Source of the DNA: Pedobacter steynii
GTDB taxonomy: Bacteria > Bacteroidota > Bacteroidia > Sphingobacteriales > Sphingobacteriaceae
Assembly (NCBI RefSeq): GCF_900103665.1
Contig: NZ_FNGY01000002.1
Location: forward strand, 806,001-870,000
Length of the DNA: 64,000 bases
Direction: 5' to 3'
In this document: positions 7,985 to 15,677 of the stretch, in pieces
How positions within the stretch are numbered: position 1 is the stretch's first letter
Layout of the letters: every line of letters starts with the position of its first letter
Position numbers and translations under genes: made by a program
Notes under the pieces: generated by a model
Told to the model about the DNA's origin: nothing
What the model saw: the letters and a program-made list of their open reading frames with translations, nothing else
Databases searched by the model: none

Positions 7985-9568
7985 ATGATAAACCCATTGC
8001 AATCCAGGCTGGAAAATTCTGAAGCCGTTGTGATCTCCCTTATAAAGGAGCTCAATGTTAATGTGAGCAAGTTTACCGCCATTCATACGTTGAATGAGCA
8101 TCCGGAATACCCGAGTTTGCTGGCCATCAGTGATTCTTTAAATGGTTGGAGAATACCCCATGAAACCTATAGAATAGACAAAGCCGATTATAATGCTGCA
8201 GACCTTTCCTTTCCTTTAATTGCGCATTTTAAAGATAGTGGCGGAAGGTTTTTGCTGATCCATGGGATTGCAAACGGGAAAGTAACTTATACCAACGAAA
8301 CGGAGAAAAAGGCAGTGATGGAAGAAACCGGGTTCCTCAGGAACTGGGACGGAATTTTATTGTATGCCCAAAAAGAAGCAGGTAGTGGTGAAGAGAACTA
8401 TAACATGGAGTTGCTTAAAGGTTGGTTCGATCAGGCCCGTGCACCTTTTTTAATCCTGTTACTCCTGGTTTGTGTGATGGCCTCCATCAATTACTCAGGG
8501 CTAAGTATGGCTTATGCAGGCTTATTGGCTGTAAAACTGGTTGGACTGGTGGTCAGTGTGCTGTTGCTGATGCACAGTATAGACGGCAATAACCCCTTCA
8601 TACAGAATTTATGTAGCCTTGGAAAGGAAAACAACTGTAACGCGATCTTAAAATCTGATGCGGCAAAAGTGACCAGCTGGCTGAGCTGGAGTGAGGTGGG
8701 CATGTTTTACTTTGCAGGCTCCTTTCTTTGCCTGTTATTTTATCCTCAGTCCATCAGTTTATTGGCCTGGTTGTGCGTCGCTTCTTTACCTTATACCTTT
8801 TACTCCATCGGATACCAGGTTAAAATTAAAAACTGGTGTGTGCTTTGTTGCACGATACAAGGTGTACTGTGGCTGGAAGCCTTTGCTTTCCTGATGAATT
8901 CCTCATTTACTTTTGATATCCCTTTTTCAGTCCTTCCGGCTGTCGCGGTTTGTTTTCTGCTTCCCATCGCCATCTGGGCATTTATAAAACCTTTTCTTAC
9001 TAAAGCCGGACAAACGAAACACCTGAAACAACAACTCAAAGGATTTAAATACAATAGTGATTTGTTTAATAAATTGCTGACCGGACAACCACGTTATGCC
9101 GTTCCTGATGAGCTGCAAGCCATTAAATTAGGCAATCCTAATGCAGAAACAATCATCACAATGGTGACCAACCCATTCTGCGGACCATGTGCTGCCACCC
9201 ATAAAATGCTGGATGAATGGTTGCTGACCAGAGAAGACCTGCAGTTGAAGATTTTATTTACGACTGCAAATACGGAAGAGGATGCCCGCACAAAAGTGGC
9301 CAGACATGTCACTGCATTGAGCGTTGCTAAAGACGGAAAATATGTTGGTGAAGCACTAAACGGATGGTATAAACAGAGCAGTAAAGATTACGATACCTGG
9401 GCCAGTCAATACCCGGTAAGCATCAATGCGGAAATCAATACGGTAACTGAGAAGCAAAAGGCCTGGTGTGAAATGGCTGAAATTACCTTTACACCGACCA
9501 TTCTTGTAAATGGATATAAGCTAATGGACCCTTACAGACTAGAAGATATTCAGTTCATGGATATTTAG
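7985..9568 (+). CDS. Fusion of degenerate C39-like domain, VKOR membrane domain and thioredoxin-fold domain
   Basis: A 527-residue inner-membrane protein. Residues 1-130 resemble a C39 bacteriocin-processing peptidase (EHPEYPSLLAISDSL, then PLIAHFKDSGGRFLLI) but lack the catalytic cysteine, so it is more likely a binding domain. Residues 150-340 form a vitamin K epoxide reductase-like helical bundle with a loop cysteine pair (CSLGKENNC) and a quinone-side CxxC at Cys285/Cys288 (WCVLCC). Residues 370-527 form a thioredoxin-like domain with CGPC at Cys399/Cys402. This layout should pass electrons from substrate thiols through the thioredoxin domain to VKOR and quinone, making disulfides in exported proteins. 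Similar fusions occur near peptide-export loci, but no precursor peptide or ABC exporter is visible here. Confidence 0.85.
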   Translation: MINPLQSRLENSEAVVISLIKELNVNVSKFTAIHTLNEHPEYPSLLAISDSLNGWRIPHETYRIDKADYNAADLSFPLIAHFKDSGGRFLLIHGIANGKVTYTNETEKKAVMEETGFLRNWDGILLYAQKEAGSGEENYNMELLKGWFDQARAPFLILLLLVCVMASINYSGLSMAYAGLLAVKLVGLVVSVLLLMHSIDGNNPFIQNLCSLGKENNCNAILKSDAAKVTSWLSWSEVGMFYFAGSFLCLLFYPQSISLLAWLCVASLPYTFYSIGYQVKIKNWCVLCCTIQGVLWLEAFAFLMNSSFTFDIPFSVLPAVAVCFLLPIAIWAFIKPFLTKAGQTKHLKQQLKGFKYNSDLFNKLLTGQPRYAVPDELQAIKLGNPNAETIITMVTNPFCGPCAATHKMLDEWLLTREDLQLKILFTTANTEEDARTKVARHVTALSVAKDGKYVGEALNGWYKQSSKDYDTWASQYPVSINAEINTVTEKQKAWCEMAEITFTPTILVNGYKLMDPYRLEDIQFMDI

Positions 9569-9591
9569 GGATTTGGGTATAACATTAAGCT

Positions 9592-9641
9592 ATTTTGGCA
9601 TATTGGCAAAATTTTGAGTAAATCTGAGTAGATTTAGTTAA
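9592..9641 (+). promoter_or_regulatory. Conserved upstream element of the GH95-like gene (copy 1)
   Basis: ATTTTGGCATAT (9592-9603) and TAGATTTAGTTAA (9629-9641) are separated by 25 bases. The same two blocks with exactly the same spacing occur before the GH116 gene at 12036-12086, while the spacer is not conserved. TAGATTTA resembles the TAnnTTTG -7 element, so the left block could be an activator or repressor site. Confidence 0.55.
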
Positions 9642-9680
9642 GGGATTCATAGGGGGTATGGACATCTTAAATTTAATCTT

Positions 9681-11966
9681 ATGAAACAGATTTACGCTGG
9701 TTTTGTCTTTTTGTTATGCAGCGTTGCTGTAGCTGCACAGGTGAAAAATCCTGAAATCAATTGGCCGGATTACATGAAGCGCCAAACCATGCGCTGGGAT
9801 TCCATTAGCACAAGCTATTATACGGGGATATTACTGGGGAATGGCTTGCTGGGGACCAATATTTATAAAGAAGACGATTATACCATTCGGTTTGATGTCG
9901 GAAGAACCGATGTAACCGATCAGCGGGAACATCAGGGGACGGCACTTTCGGAGGCACTGATCTCCAGGCCAAGATTACCCATCGGAAGGATGACGCTGAA
10001 GACCATAGGCAAAATCACCGGAGCTAAGATGAGTCTGGACATCTATAATGCCAGGGCCGAAGGAACAATTTATACGAGCAAAGGAACCCTGGAATTCAGC
10101 TCATTCGTTGCCTCAAACTCCAATGTAATCTATATCCGGGCAAAAGGTACACAGCAGGAAAAGAACATCAACTGGCAATTTGTAGCGGAAGCGGGGAAAA
10201 GTCCGCGGATGAATCAGAACAATACAGGAAATCCGGAAGTATACCCTGAAAATCCAGCTTTCAGCCTTAAAAAATCAGGAATATTTTCTATTTGTCAGCA
10301 GGCTCTTTTAAATGGTGGTGGATACGCAACGGCCTGGGCGGCGAAAAAAGGGCCAAATGAAAGCACGATGCTGATCTCTGTCGGATATGACCCGGCAGGG
10401 CAGTTGGATGAAGTAAAAGAGGCAACTACGGCAATCCATACTTTTATAACTGCAAAGATGCCGGTTGTTTTTGCGGCACATCAAAAATGGTGGCATCAGT
10501 TTTATCAGCAAAGTTTCCTTTCTCTTCCGGATCAGCGGATGGAAAGTTTTTACTGGATTCAGCTGTATAAGCTGGCTGCTGCAACAAGGGCAAATAAGCC
10601 TATGGTCGACCTGATGGGGCCATGGTTTACCAGTAAAACACCGTGGCCGGGCATTTGGTGGAACCTCAATACACAATTAACTTATTCCCCGATTTTTGCT
10701 TCCAATCATTTGGAACTCGGTAAATCGCTGTTTAATAACCTGAATAAAAACCTGGCAAACCTGATCAGCAATGTTCCCGAAGAATGGCGGAAAGATGCGG
10801 CAGCAATTGGACGGACCACCGGCTATGATCTGGTTTCTCCATTACTGGAGGCCAATAAAGAGCATGGGCAATTTGAGCTCGGTAACCTCACCTGGGTGAT
10901 GTTTTACTATTATCAATATTATTCCTATACCAAAGACCGGGAGGAACTCACAAAATATATCTATCCTTTATTGAAAAGGTCTGTAAACCATCTTTTGTAT
11001 CATTTGAAAAAGGATGAGGCAGGCATTTTTCATTTACCTTCTTCTTTTTCTCCCGAATACAAGTATGCCGAAGATGCCAATTATGCTTTATCCAGCTTGC
11101 GCTGGGGATTACAAACGCTGATTGCGCTCGATAAAAAAGAAGCACTGAAAGATGCAGACCGCGAAAAATGGGAATCGGTATTGGCGCATCTGGTTCCTTA
11201 TCCGGTGGACGATACCGGCCTGATGATTGGTAAGGATGTGCCCCTTACCAGCTCGCACCGTCATTATTCCCACCTGCTGATGATTTATCCTTATCGCCTG
11301 ATCAATTCCGATCAGCCGGAGAACAGGGAACTCATAGAGAAATCTCTGAACCACTGGATTTCACTCAAAGGTGCTTTGCAAGGCTATACCTTTACCGGTG
11401 CCGCTTCGATCAATGCGATGATGGGGAAAGGAAATCAATCTTATGATTTGTTGAACCAGCTTTTTGATCAGTTCATTAAGCCCAATACCCTTTATCAGGA
11501 GTCTGGTCCGGTGATCGAAACCCCACTTTCGGCAGCTACTTCCATTCAGGAATTGCTGATCCAAAGCTGGGCAGGAAAAATAAGGGTTTTCCCTGCGGTT
11601 CCCGATCAGTGGAAAAATGTATCATTTGATAGACTCCGTGCGGAAGGTGGATTTCTGGTCTCCGCGAACAGGGAAGATGGGGCTACTTCCTTCATCAGGG
11701 TTTTTAGCACCAAAGGTGATACCTGTCAGGTGCAGACGGATATGAAAGTGAGCATGGTGAGCTCCGATAAAAGGAAAGAACTGGCCTTCACGGTATTTGA
11801 ACATGAAGGGAAAATGAACCTTAGCTTTTCTACCATTCCCGGCGAAACGATCTTACTCTCTGCGGGATATGATACGAGTAAATTTAACATCCTGCCTGTA
11901 AAGTCAATGATCAGGACAAATTGGAGCTGGGGCCTGAAAACCAAAGCCTTTGCTGCTTTAAACTAA
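9681..11966 (+). CDS. Secreted GH95-like glycoside hydrolase
   Basis: A 761-residue protein with a signal peptide (1-19, VAVAAQ). The overall plan is that of GH95-type (alpha/alpha)6 enzymes: an N-terminal beta-domain with the LLGNGLLGTNIY motif (compare [10 protein letters not shown] in true GH95), a helical barrel with PWPGIWWNLNTQLTYSP, and a C-terminal part with RVFPAVPDQWKNVSFDRLRA. It is clearly divergent from the two canonical GH95 proteins in this window (15678 and 48236): it lacks the FQIDGNFG and HRHTSHL motifs in their usual form, though SSHRHYSHLLMIYP is recognisable. Fucosidase or galactosidase activity is possible, but I cannot assign the sugar. It heads the first carbohydrate cluster and shares its upstream motif with the GH116 gene. 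Confidence 0.7.
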   Translation: MKQIYAGFVFLLCSVAVAAQVKNPEINWPDYMKRQTMRWDSISTSYYTGILLGNGLLGTNIYKEDDYTIRFDVGRTDVTDQREHQGTALSEALISRPRLPIGRMTLKTIGKITGAKMSLDIYNARAEGTIYTSKGTLEFSSFVASNSNVIYIRAKGTQQEKNINWQFVAEAGKSPRMNQNNTGNPEVYPENPAFSLKKSGIFSICQQALLNGGGYATAWAAKKGPNESTMLISVGYDPAGQLDEVKEATTAIHTFITAKMPVVFAAHQKWWHQFYQQSFLSLPDQRMESFYWIQLYKLAAATRANKPMVDLMGPWFTSKTPWPGIWWNLNTQLTYSPIFASNHLELGKSLFNNLNKNLANLISNVPEEWRKDAAAIGRTTGYDLVSPLLEANKEHGQFELGNLTWVMFYYYQYYSYTKDREELTKYIYPLLKRSVNHLLYHLKKDEAGIFHLPSSFSPEYKYAEDANYALSSLRWGLQTLIALDKKEALKDADREKWESVLAHLVPYPVDDTGLMIGKDVPLTSSHRHYSHLLMIYPYRLINSDQPENRELIEKSLNHWISLKGALQGYTFTGAASINAMMGKGNQSYDLLNQLFDQFIKPNTLYQESGPVIETPLSAATSIQELLIQSWAGKIRVFPAVPDQWKNVSFDRLRAEGGFLVSANREDGATSFIRVFSTKGDTCQVQTDMKVSMVSSDKRKELAFTVFEHEGKMNLSFSTIPGETILLSAGYDTSKFNILPVKSMIRTNWSWGLKTKAFAALN

Positions 11967-12035
11967 AGCGCTCAGGTGATCAGTGCCGATCAGTTGGCTG
12001 GTAAATGTTGTATCCTTTCAACATTATATTAAGTG

Positions 12036-12086
12036 ATTTTGGCATATCATAAATTATCTCAGTTAAACAATTTAGATTTAGTTTAA
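12036..12086 (+). promoter_or_regulatory. Conserved upstream element of the GH116 gene (copy 2)
   Basis: ATTTTGGCATAT (12036-12047), a 25-base spacer and TAGATTTAGTTTAA (12073-12086) repeat the arrangement seen before the gene at 9681. It shows that the GH116 gene has its own promoter and is probably co-regulated with the GH95-like gene. Confidence 0.55.
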
Positions 12087-12169
12087 CAGGCCGCTATTTG
12101 TAGATGCTCCGGGATCTTTTTAGTGCACTATGCCTTTTTAATAGACACAAACGAAGAACCAAATAAATT

Positions 12170-14887
12170 ATGAAAACCACCTCAACAGACCGAAGGGACT
12201 TTATCAAGAAAGCTGGTTTGCTTACTGCCGGCTTTGCTTTCCTGCAATTCCCTGTCTGGGCAAAAAGTGTTTTTGCCATAGACTATCCCAAACACAACAT
12301 CCCGGAAGCAAAGAACATCGATCCGCAATGGCTGAAATCACTTTTTAACCGTGGCCAGGCTACAGCCTATCTGAAAAGCAAGAATGAATTGCGTTATATC
12401 GGAATGCCTGTCGGCGGTTTACATGCCGGAACAGTATATGTTGGTGGAGATGGGAGATTATGGCTTTGGCAGATTTATAATGAAACTTTTGAAGGGAATC
12501 AGGAAGGAATCGATCCTAAGGTGGTCAACTGGAATGACGGAACTTCGGTAAGAAAGATCAGGGTGAGGGATGGTGCGGCTTATGTAGAACCAACCATTGC
12601 AGACAATAAGCGGGTCCTGGAACAAGGTTTCGCCGTAAAACTGGTCATCAATGGAAAAACAATCGTCAAAGAACTAAATGAAACCCATTGGGATGAGGTG
12701 GTTTTTACACCTGCCTATCCGATGGCCACCATCAGTTACAGCAGCAAAGATTTTCCGCTGACTGTTCAACTGAAAGTTTATTCACCTTTTATTCCACTGG
12801 ATGCTGCAGATTCTGCATTGCCGGCAACAGTATTGAGGCTGGAGGTTAAAAATACAACCAGTACTCCTGCAGAAGTTTCCCTGATCGGCTGGATGGAAAA
12901 CGGCGTCAATAAATTAAGCGCTAAAGACGGTGCCGGGAAACGCAAAAATGAAGGAATTTCTACTGCAAACGCTACACATATCTTTTCAACTTTTGAGGGA
13001 TCTGAAGAGCTGACTAAACAAATAGACCATGGTACCATGTGTTTCAGTTTTCATGGCAGGAATGCTAAAGGCTATGCGGCTTTCCAACCCTGGCCGGTAA
13101 CGGCGCAGAGTTTTAATAGTCCTCCGCTTGAATCGGCGATCGTACTGGCTCCGGGGAAACTGGTTGCCGCGATTGGCATGAGTAAAAATCTTGCTCCGGG
13201 GAAATCTGTTACTGCCGATTATTCTGTCAGCTGGCATTTCAATAATGCCAATCCGAAATTGAAAAATCTGGTGAAGGATGCGGGAGCAGGTTATCAGTAT
13301 GGCAAGCGGTTTAAAGATGCGCAGGCAGTAAGCACTTACCTCAACGATAACTTTGTGAAATTAACGAAGGCAACTGAGCTATGGGTGAAGACCTGGAACG
13401 ACACCACTTTGCCGCATTGGTTTATGGAGCGGACCTTTTTAAATATCGGGACCCTGGCCACTGCCAACACTTACCGGTTTGCAGATGGAAGGTTCTGGAG
13501 CTGGGAAGGCGTTGGTGCCTGTGCCGGAACCTGTACCCATGTCTGGCAATATGCACATGCAGTTGCCCGGATCTTTCCTGAATTGGAAAGAGACCTGCGT
13601 CAACGCGTAGATCTCGGACTTGGATTTAAAGAAGAAAGCGGGGCCATTATGTTCCGTGGGGAAAATGAAACCCATCCGGCAATTGACGGGCAGGCGGGAA
13701 CAATTTTGCGCTTTTACAGGGAGCATCAAATGAATGCCGACGATTCCTTTTTACGGACCAACTGGCCAAAGATCAAAAAAGCAGTGGAGTTCATGCTGGC
13801 CCAGGACAAAAACGGAGACGGAATGACCGATACGCCAATGGAAAATACACTGGATGCAGTATGGGAGGGAGAGATTGCCTGGATTGTAGGTCTTTGTATT
13901 GCGGCGGCAAAAGCGGCGCAGTTTATGGCCGAAGAAATGGAAGACCAGGCTTTTGCTAAAATATGTGAAACTTATGTCGACAATGGACGTAAGAACATGG
14001 AAAAGGAACTCTTTAACGGAGAATATTTCATTCACCGTCCCGATCCCGTACAGGGCCGGAAGAAACTAGGTTCTTACAATACCTGTCATATTGATCAGGT
14101 ATATGGACAAAGCTGGGCCTTTCAGGTAGGCTTGCCAAGGGTCCTTGCGAAGGATAAAGCGCTGGCTGCATTGAAAGCATTATGGAAATACAATTTCACG
14201 ATGGATGTAGGTCCTTACATTAAAACCCATATTGGCGGCCGTCCTTATGCCCTTGAAGGAGAGGGAGGAATGGTGATGAATACCAATCCTCACAATGAAT
14301 CGAAGCCTTTTGGTGAAGATGTAACCTGGCAACTGGGATATTTTCATGAATGTATGAGTGGATTTGAACATCAGGTGGCCGCACACATGATGGCAGAAGG
14401 AATGATTGGGGAAAGCCTCGTATTGACCCGCGTGATTCAGGACCGTTACCATGCTTCAAAAAGAAATCCGTTTAATGAAATAGAATGTAGTGACCATTAT
14501 GCCAGGGCAATGGCGAGTTATGGTACTTTTATTACCGCCTGTGGCTTTACCTGTCATGGACCGAAAGGTGAACTGGGCTTTGCTCCGAAATGGAATAAAG
14601 TAGATTTTAAAGCACCATTTACCACGGCCAAAGCATGGGGTACTTATGCGCAAAAGAAAACAGGAATGAAACAGTGGCATGAGATCAAACTCAGCTATGG
14701 TGATTTAGCGCTGCAGAAGCTGACACTGGAAAAAATCGGCAATGGGCCATTAAAGTCTGTGACGGCTATGCTTGGCCAGCTGAAAGTGCAGCTGAGCTTT
14801 AAACAGCAGGGAGAAGTGCTGGAATTGGTGTTTGATAAAAAACTGATGATCAAAGAAAACCAAAGTTTAAGCCTGGTGTTTTCTTAA
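12170..14887 (+). CDS. GH116 family glycosidase (glucosylceramidase/beta-glucosidase-like), Tat-exported
   Basis: A 905-residue enzyme with a twin-arginine signal (Arg8-Arg9 in STDRRDFIKKAG, hydrophobic stretch to WAKSVFA). The N-terminal beta-sandwich (about 60-370) matches the GBA2 N-terminal domain, and the C-terminal (alpha/alpha)6 barrel (about 420-890) matches DUF608/PF04685. GH116 hallmarks are WSWEGVGACAGTCTHVWQYA, ENTLDAVWEGEIAWIVGL and the EDVTWQLGYFHECMSGFEHQ segment. Known members are retaining beta-glucosidases, beta-xylosidases, N-acetylglucosaminidases or glucosylceramidases. I did not assign the catalytic pair. The next gene starts 91 bases downstream. With GH95 and GH109 beside it, glycolipid or glycoprotein cleavage is a reasonable hypothesis. 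Confidence 0.88.
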   Translation: MKTTSTDRRDFIKKAGLLTAGFAFLQFPVWAKSVFAIDYPKHNIPEAKNIDPQWLKSLFNRGQATAYLKSKNELRYIGMPVGGLHAGTVYVGGDGRLWLWQIYNETFEGNQEGIDPKVVNWNDGTSVRKIRVRDGAAYVEPTIADNKRVLEQGFAVKLVINGKTIVKELNETHWDEVVFTPAYPMATISYSSKDFPLTVQLKVYSPFIPLDAADSALPATVLRLEVKNTTSTPAEVSLIGWMENGVNKLSAKDGAGKRKNEGISTANATHIFSTFEGSEELTKQIDHGTMCFSFHGRNAKGYAAFQPWPVTAQSFNSPPLESAIVLAPGKLVAAIGMSKNLAPGKSVTADYSVSWHFNNANPKLKNLVKDAGAGYQYGKRFKDAQAVSTYLNDNFVKLTKATELWVKTWNDTTLPHWFMERTFLNIGTLATANTYRFADGRFWSWEGVGACAGTCTHVWQYAHAVARIFPELERDLRQRVDLGLGFKEESGAIMFRGENETHPAIDGQAGTILRFYREHQMNADDSFLRTNWPKIKKAVEFMLAQDKNGDGMTDTPMENTLDAVWEGEIAWIVGLCIAAAKAAQFMAEEMEDQAFAKICETYVDNGRKNMEKELFNGEYFIHRPDPVQGRKKLGSYNTCHIDQVYGQSWAFQVGLPRVLAKDKALAALKALWKYNFTMDVGPYIKTHIGGRPYALEGEGGMVMNTNPHNESKPFGEDVTWQLGYFHECMSGFEHQVAAHMMAEGMIGESLVLTRVIQDRYHASKRNPFNEIECSDHYARAMASYGTFITACGFTCHGPKGELGFAPKWNKVDFKAPFTTAKAWGTYAQKKTGMKQWHEIKLSYGDLALQKLTLEKIGNGPLKSVTAMLGQLKVQLSFKQQGEVLELVFDKKLMIKENQSLSLVFS

Positions 14888-14978
14888 TTTAATGAAACCA
14901 TCATAAGCATACGGCTTACAAAAAGCAATGAATAGGCGCATGATCGCTTCATAACCGCTGCAAAACAATTATATTCCA

Positions 14979-15575
14979 ATGAAAATAAGCGCAATAATTT
15001 CAAAAACACTGCTGATCCCGATAGGGATCAGCAGTGTTTTCCTGATCGCCGGATGTAACTTCGCGACAGATCAGAAGACAACCGTTAGTCCCTTAAAAAC
15101 CGAACGTAACTGGAAACAACAGTTTGATGAAAAGCTTCCCCTCCTTGGACATAGAAACTGGATTCTTATTGTAGATAAAGCCTTCCCGGAACAAAATGCT
15201 CCCGGTATCGAATATATCTACGCCAATGAAGACCTTTTACCGGTATTAAAACTCGTTTTAGGTCAGGTTAATCAATCGACACATGTGAAGCCGATCATTT
15301 ACCGGGATAAAGAACTTGGTTTTATTAAAGAAGAACAGGCTAAGGGAGTGACTCAATTTATACAGGATTCCAAAGGGTTGTTTGGTACACAAAATGTCCA
15401 GACCCTGCTTCACGATGAAGTGTTTAAGAAACTCGATACCGAATCAAAATTGTTTAAGGTACTGGTGATCAAAACCAATGAAACGATTCCTTATACTTCG
15501 GTATTTCTGCAGCTGGATTGTGGATATTGGAACGCAGATAAAGAAGCTCAGTTGAGAACGAACATGGGAAAGTAA
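14979..15575 (+). CDS. Lipoprotein with RbsD/FucU-like mutarotase fold
   Basis: A 198-residue protein with a lipoprotein signal peptide ending LIAG-Cys26. The rest aligns by eye with RbsD/FucU pyranase-mutarotases: PLLGHRNWILIVDKAFP holds the conserved His58 and Asp66, and IPYTSVFLQLDCG holds Tyr172 near the C-terminus. RbsD and FucU convert sugar anomers or ring forms in the cytoplasm, so a membrane-anchored exported version is unusual. No D/E-rich surface-export signal follows the cysteine, so it probably faces the periplasm. Between GH116 and GH95 it could act on released fucose or glucose. A long perfect hairpin lies inside the signal-peptide codons (15003-15040). The fold assignment is motif-based and activity is unproven. 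Confidence 0.7.
   Translation: MKISAIISKTLLIPIGISSVFLIAGCNFATDQKTTVSPLKTERNWKQQFDEKLPLLGHRNWILIVDKAFPEQNAPGIEYIYANEDLLPVLKLVLGQVNQSTHVKPIIYRDKELGFIKEEQAKGVTQFIQDSKGLFGTQNVQTLLHDEVFKKLDTESKLFKVLVIKTNETIPYTSVFLQLDCGYWNADKEAQLRTNMGK
15003..15040 (+). promoter_or_regulatory. Perfect 17-bp inverted repeat inside the 5' coding region
   Basis: AAAACACTGCTGATCCC and GGGATCAGCAGTGTTTT flank a 4-nt GATA loop with no mismatch. The A-tract and T-tract at the ends make it look like a bidirectional intrinsic terminator. It begins 25 nt into the RbsD/FucU-like gene. It could attenuate transcription coming from GH116 or control translation of the lipoprotein. Confidence 0.75.
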
Positions 15576-15677
15576 AGGAACAAAAGCCAAAATCCCTTAA
15601 TAATTTGACAGAAACGTAAATCTTCCGTTGGCGAATTGTACCGTTCTTTGGGTAACACACCTGAAACCAAACCAAAT

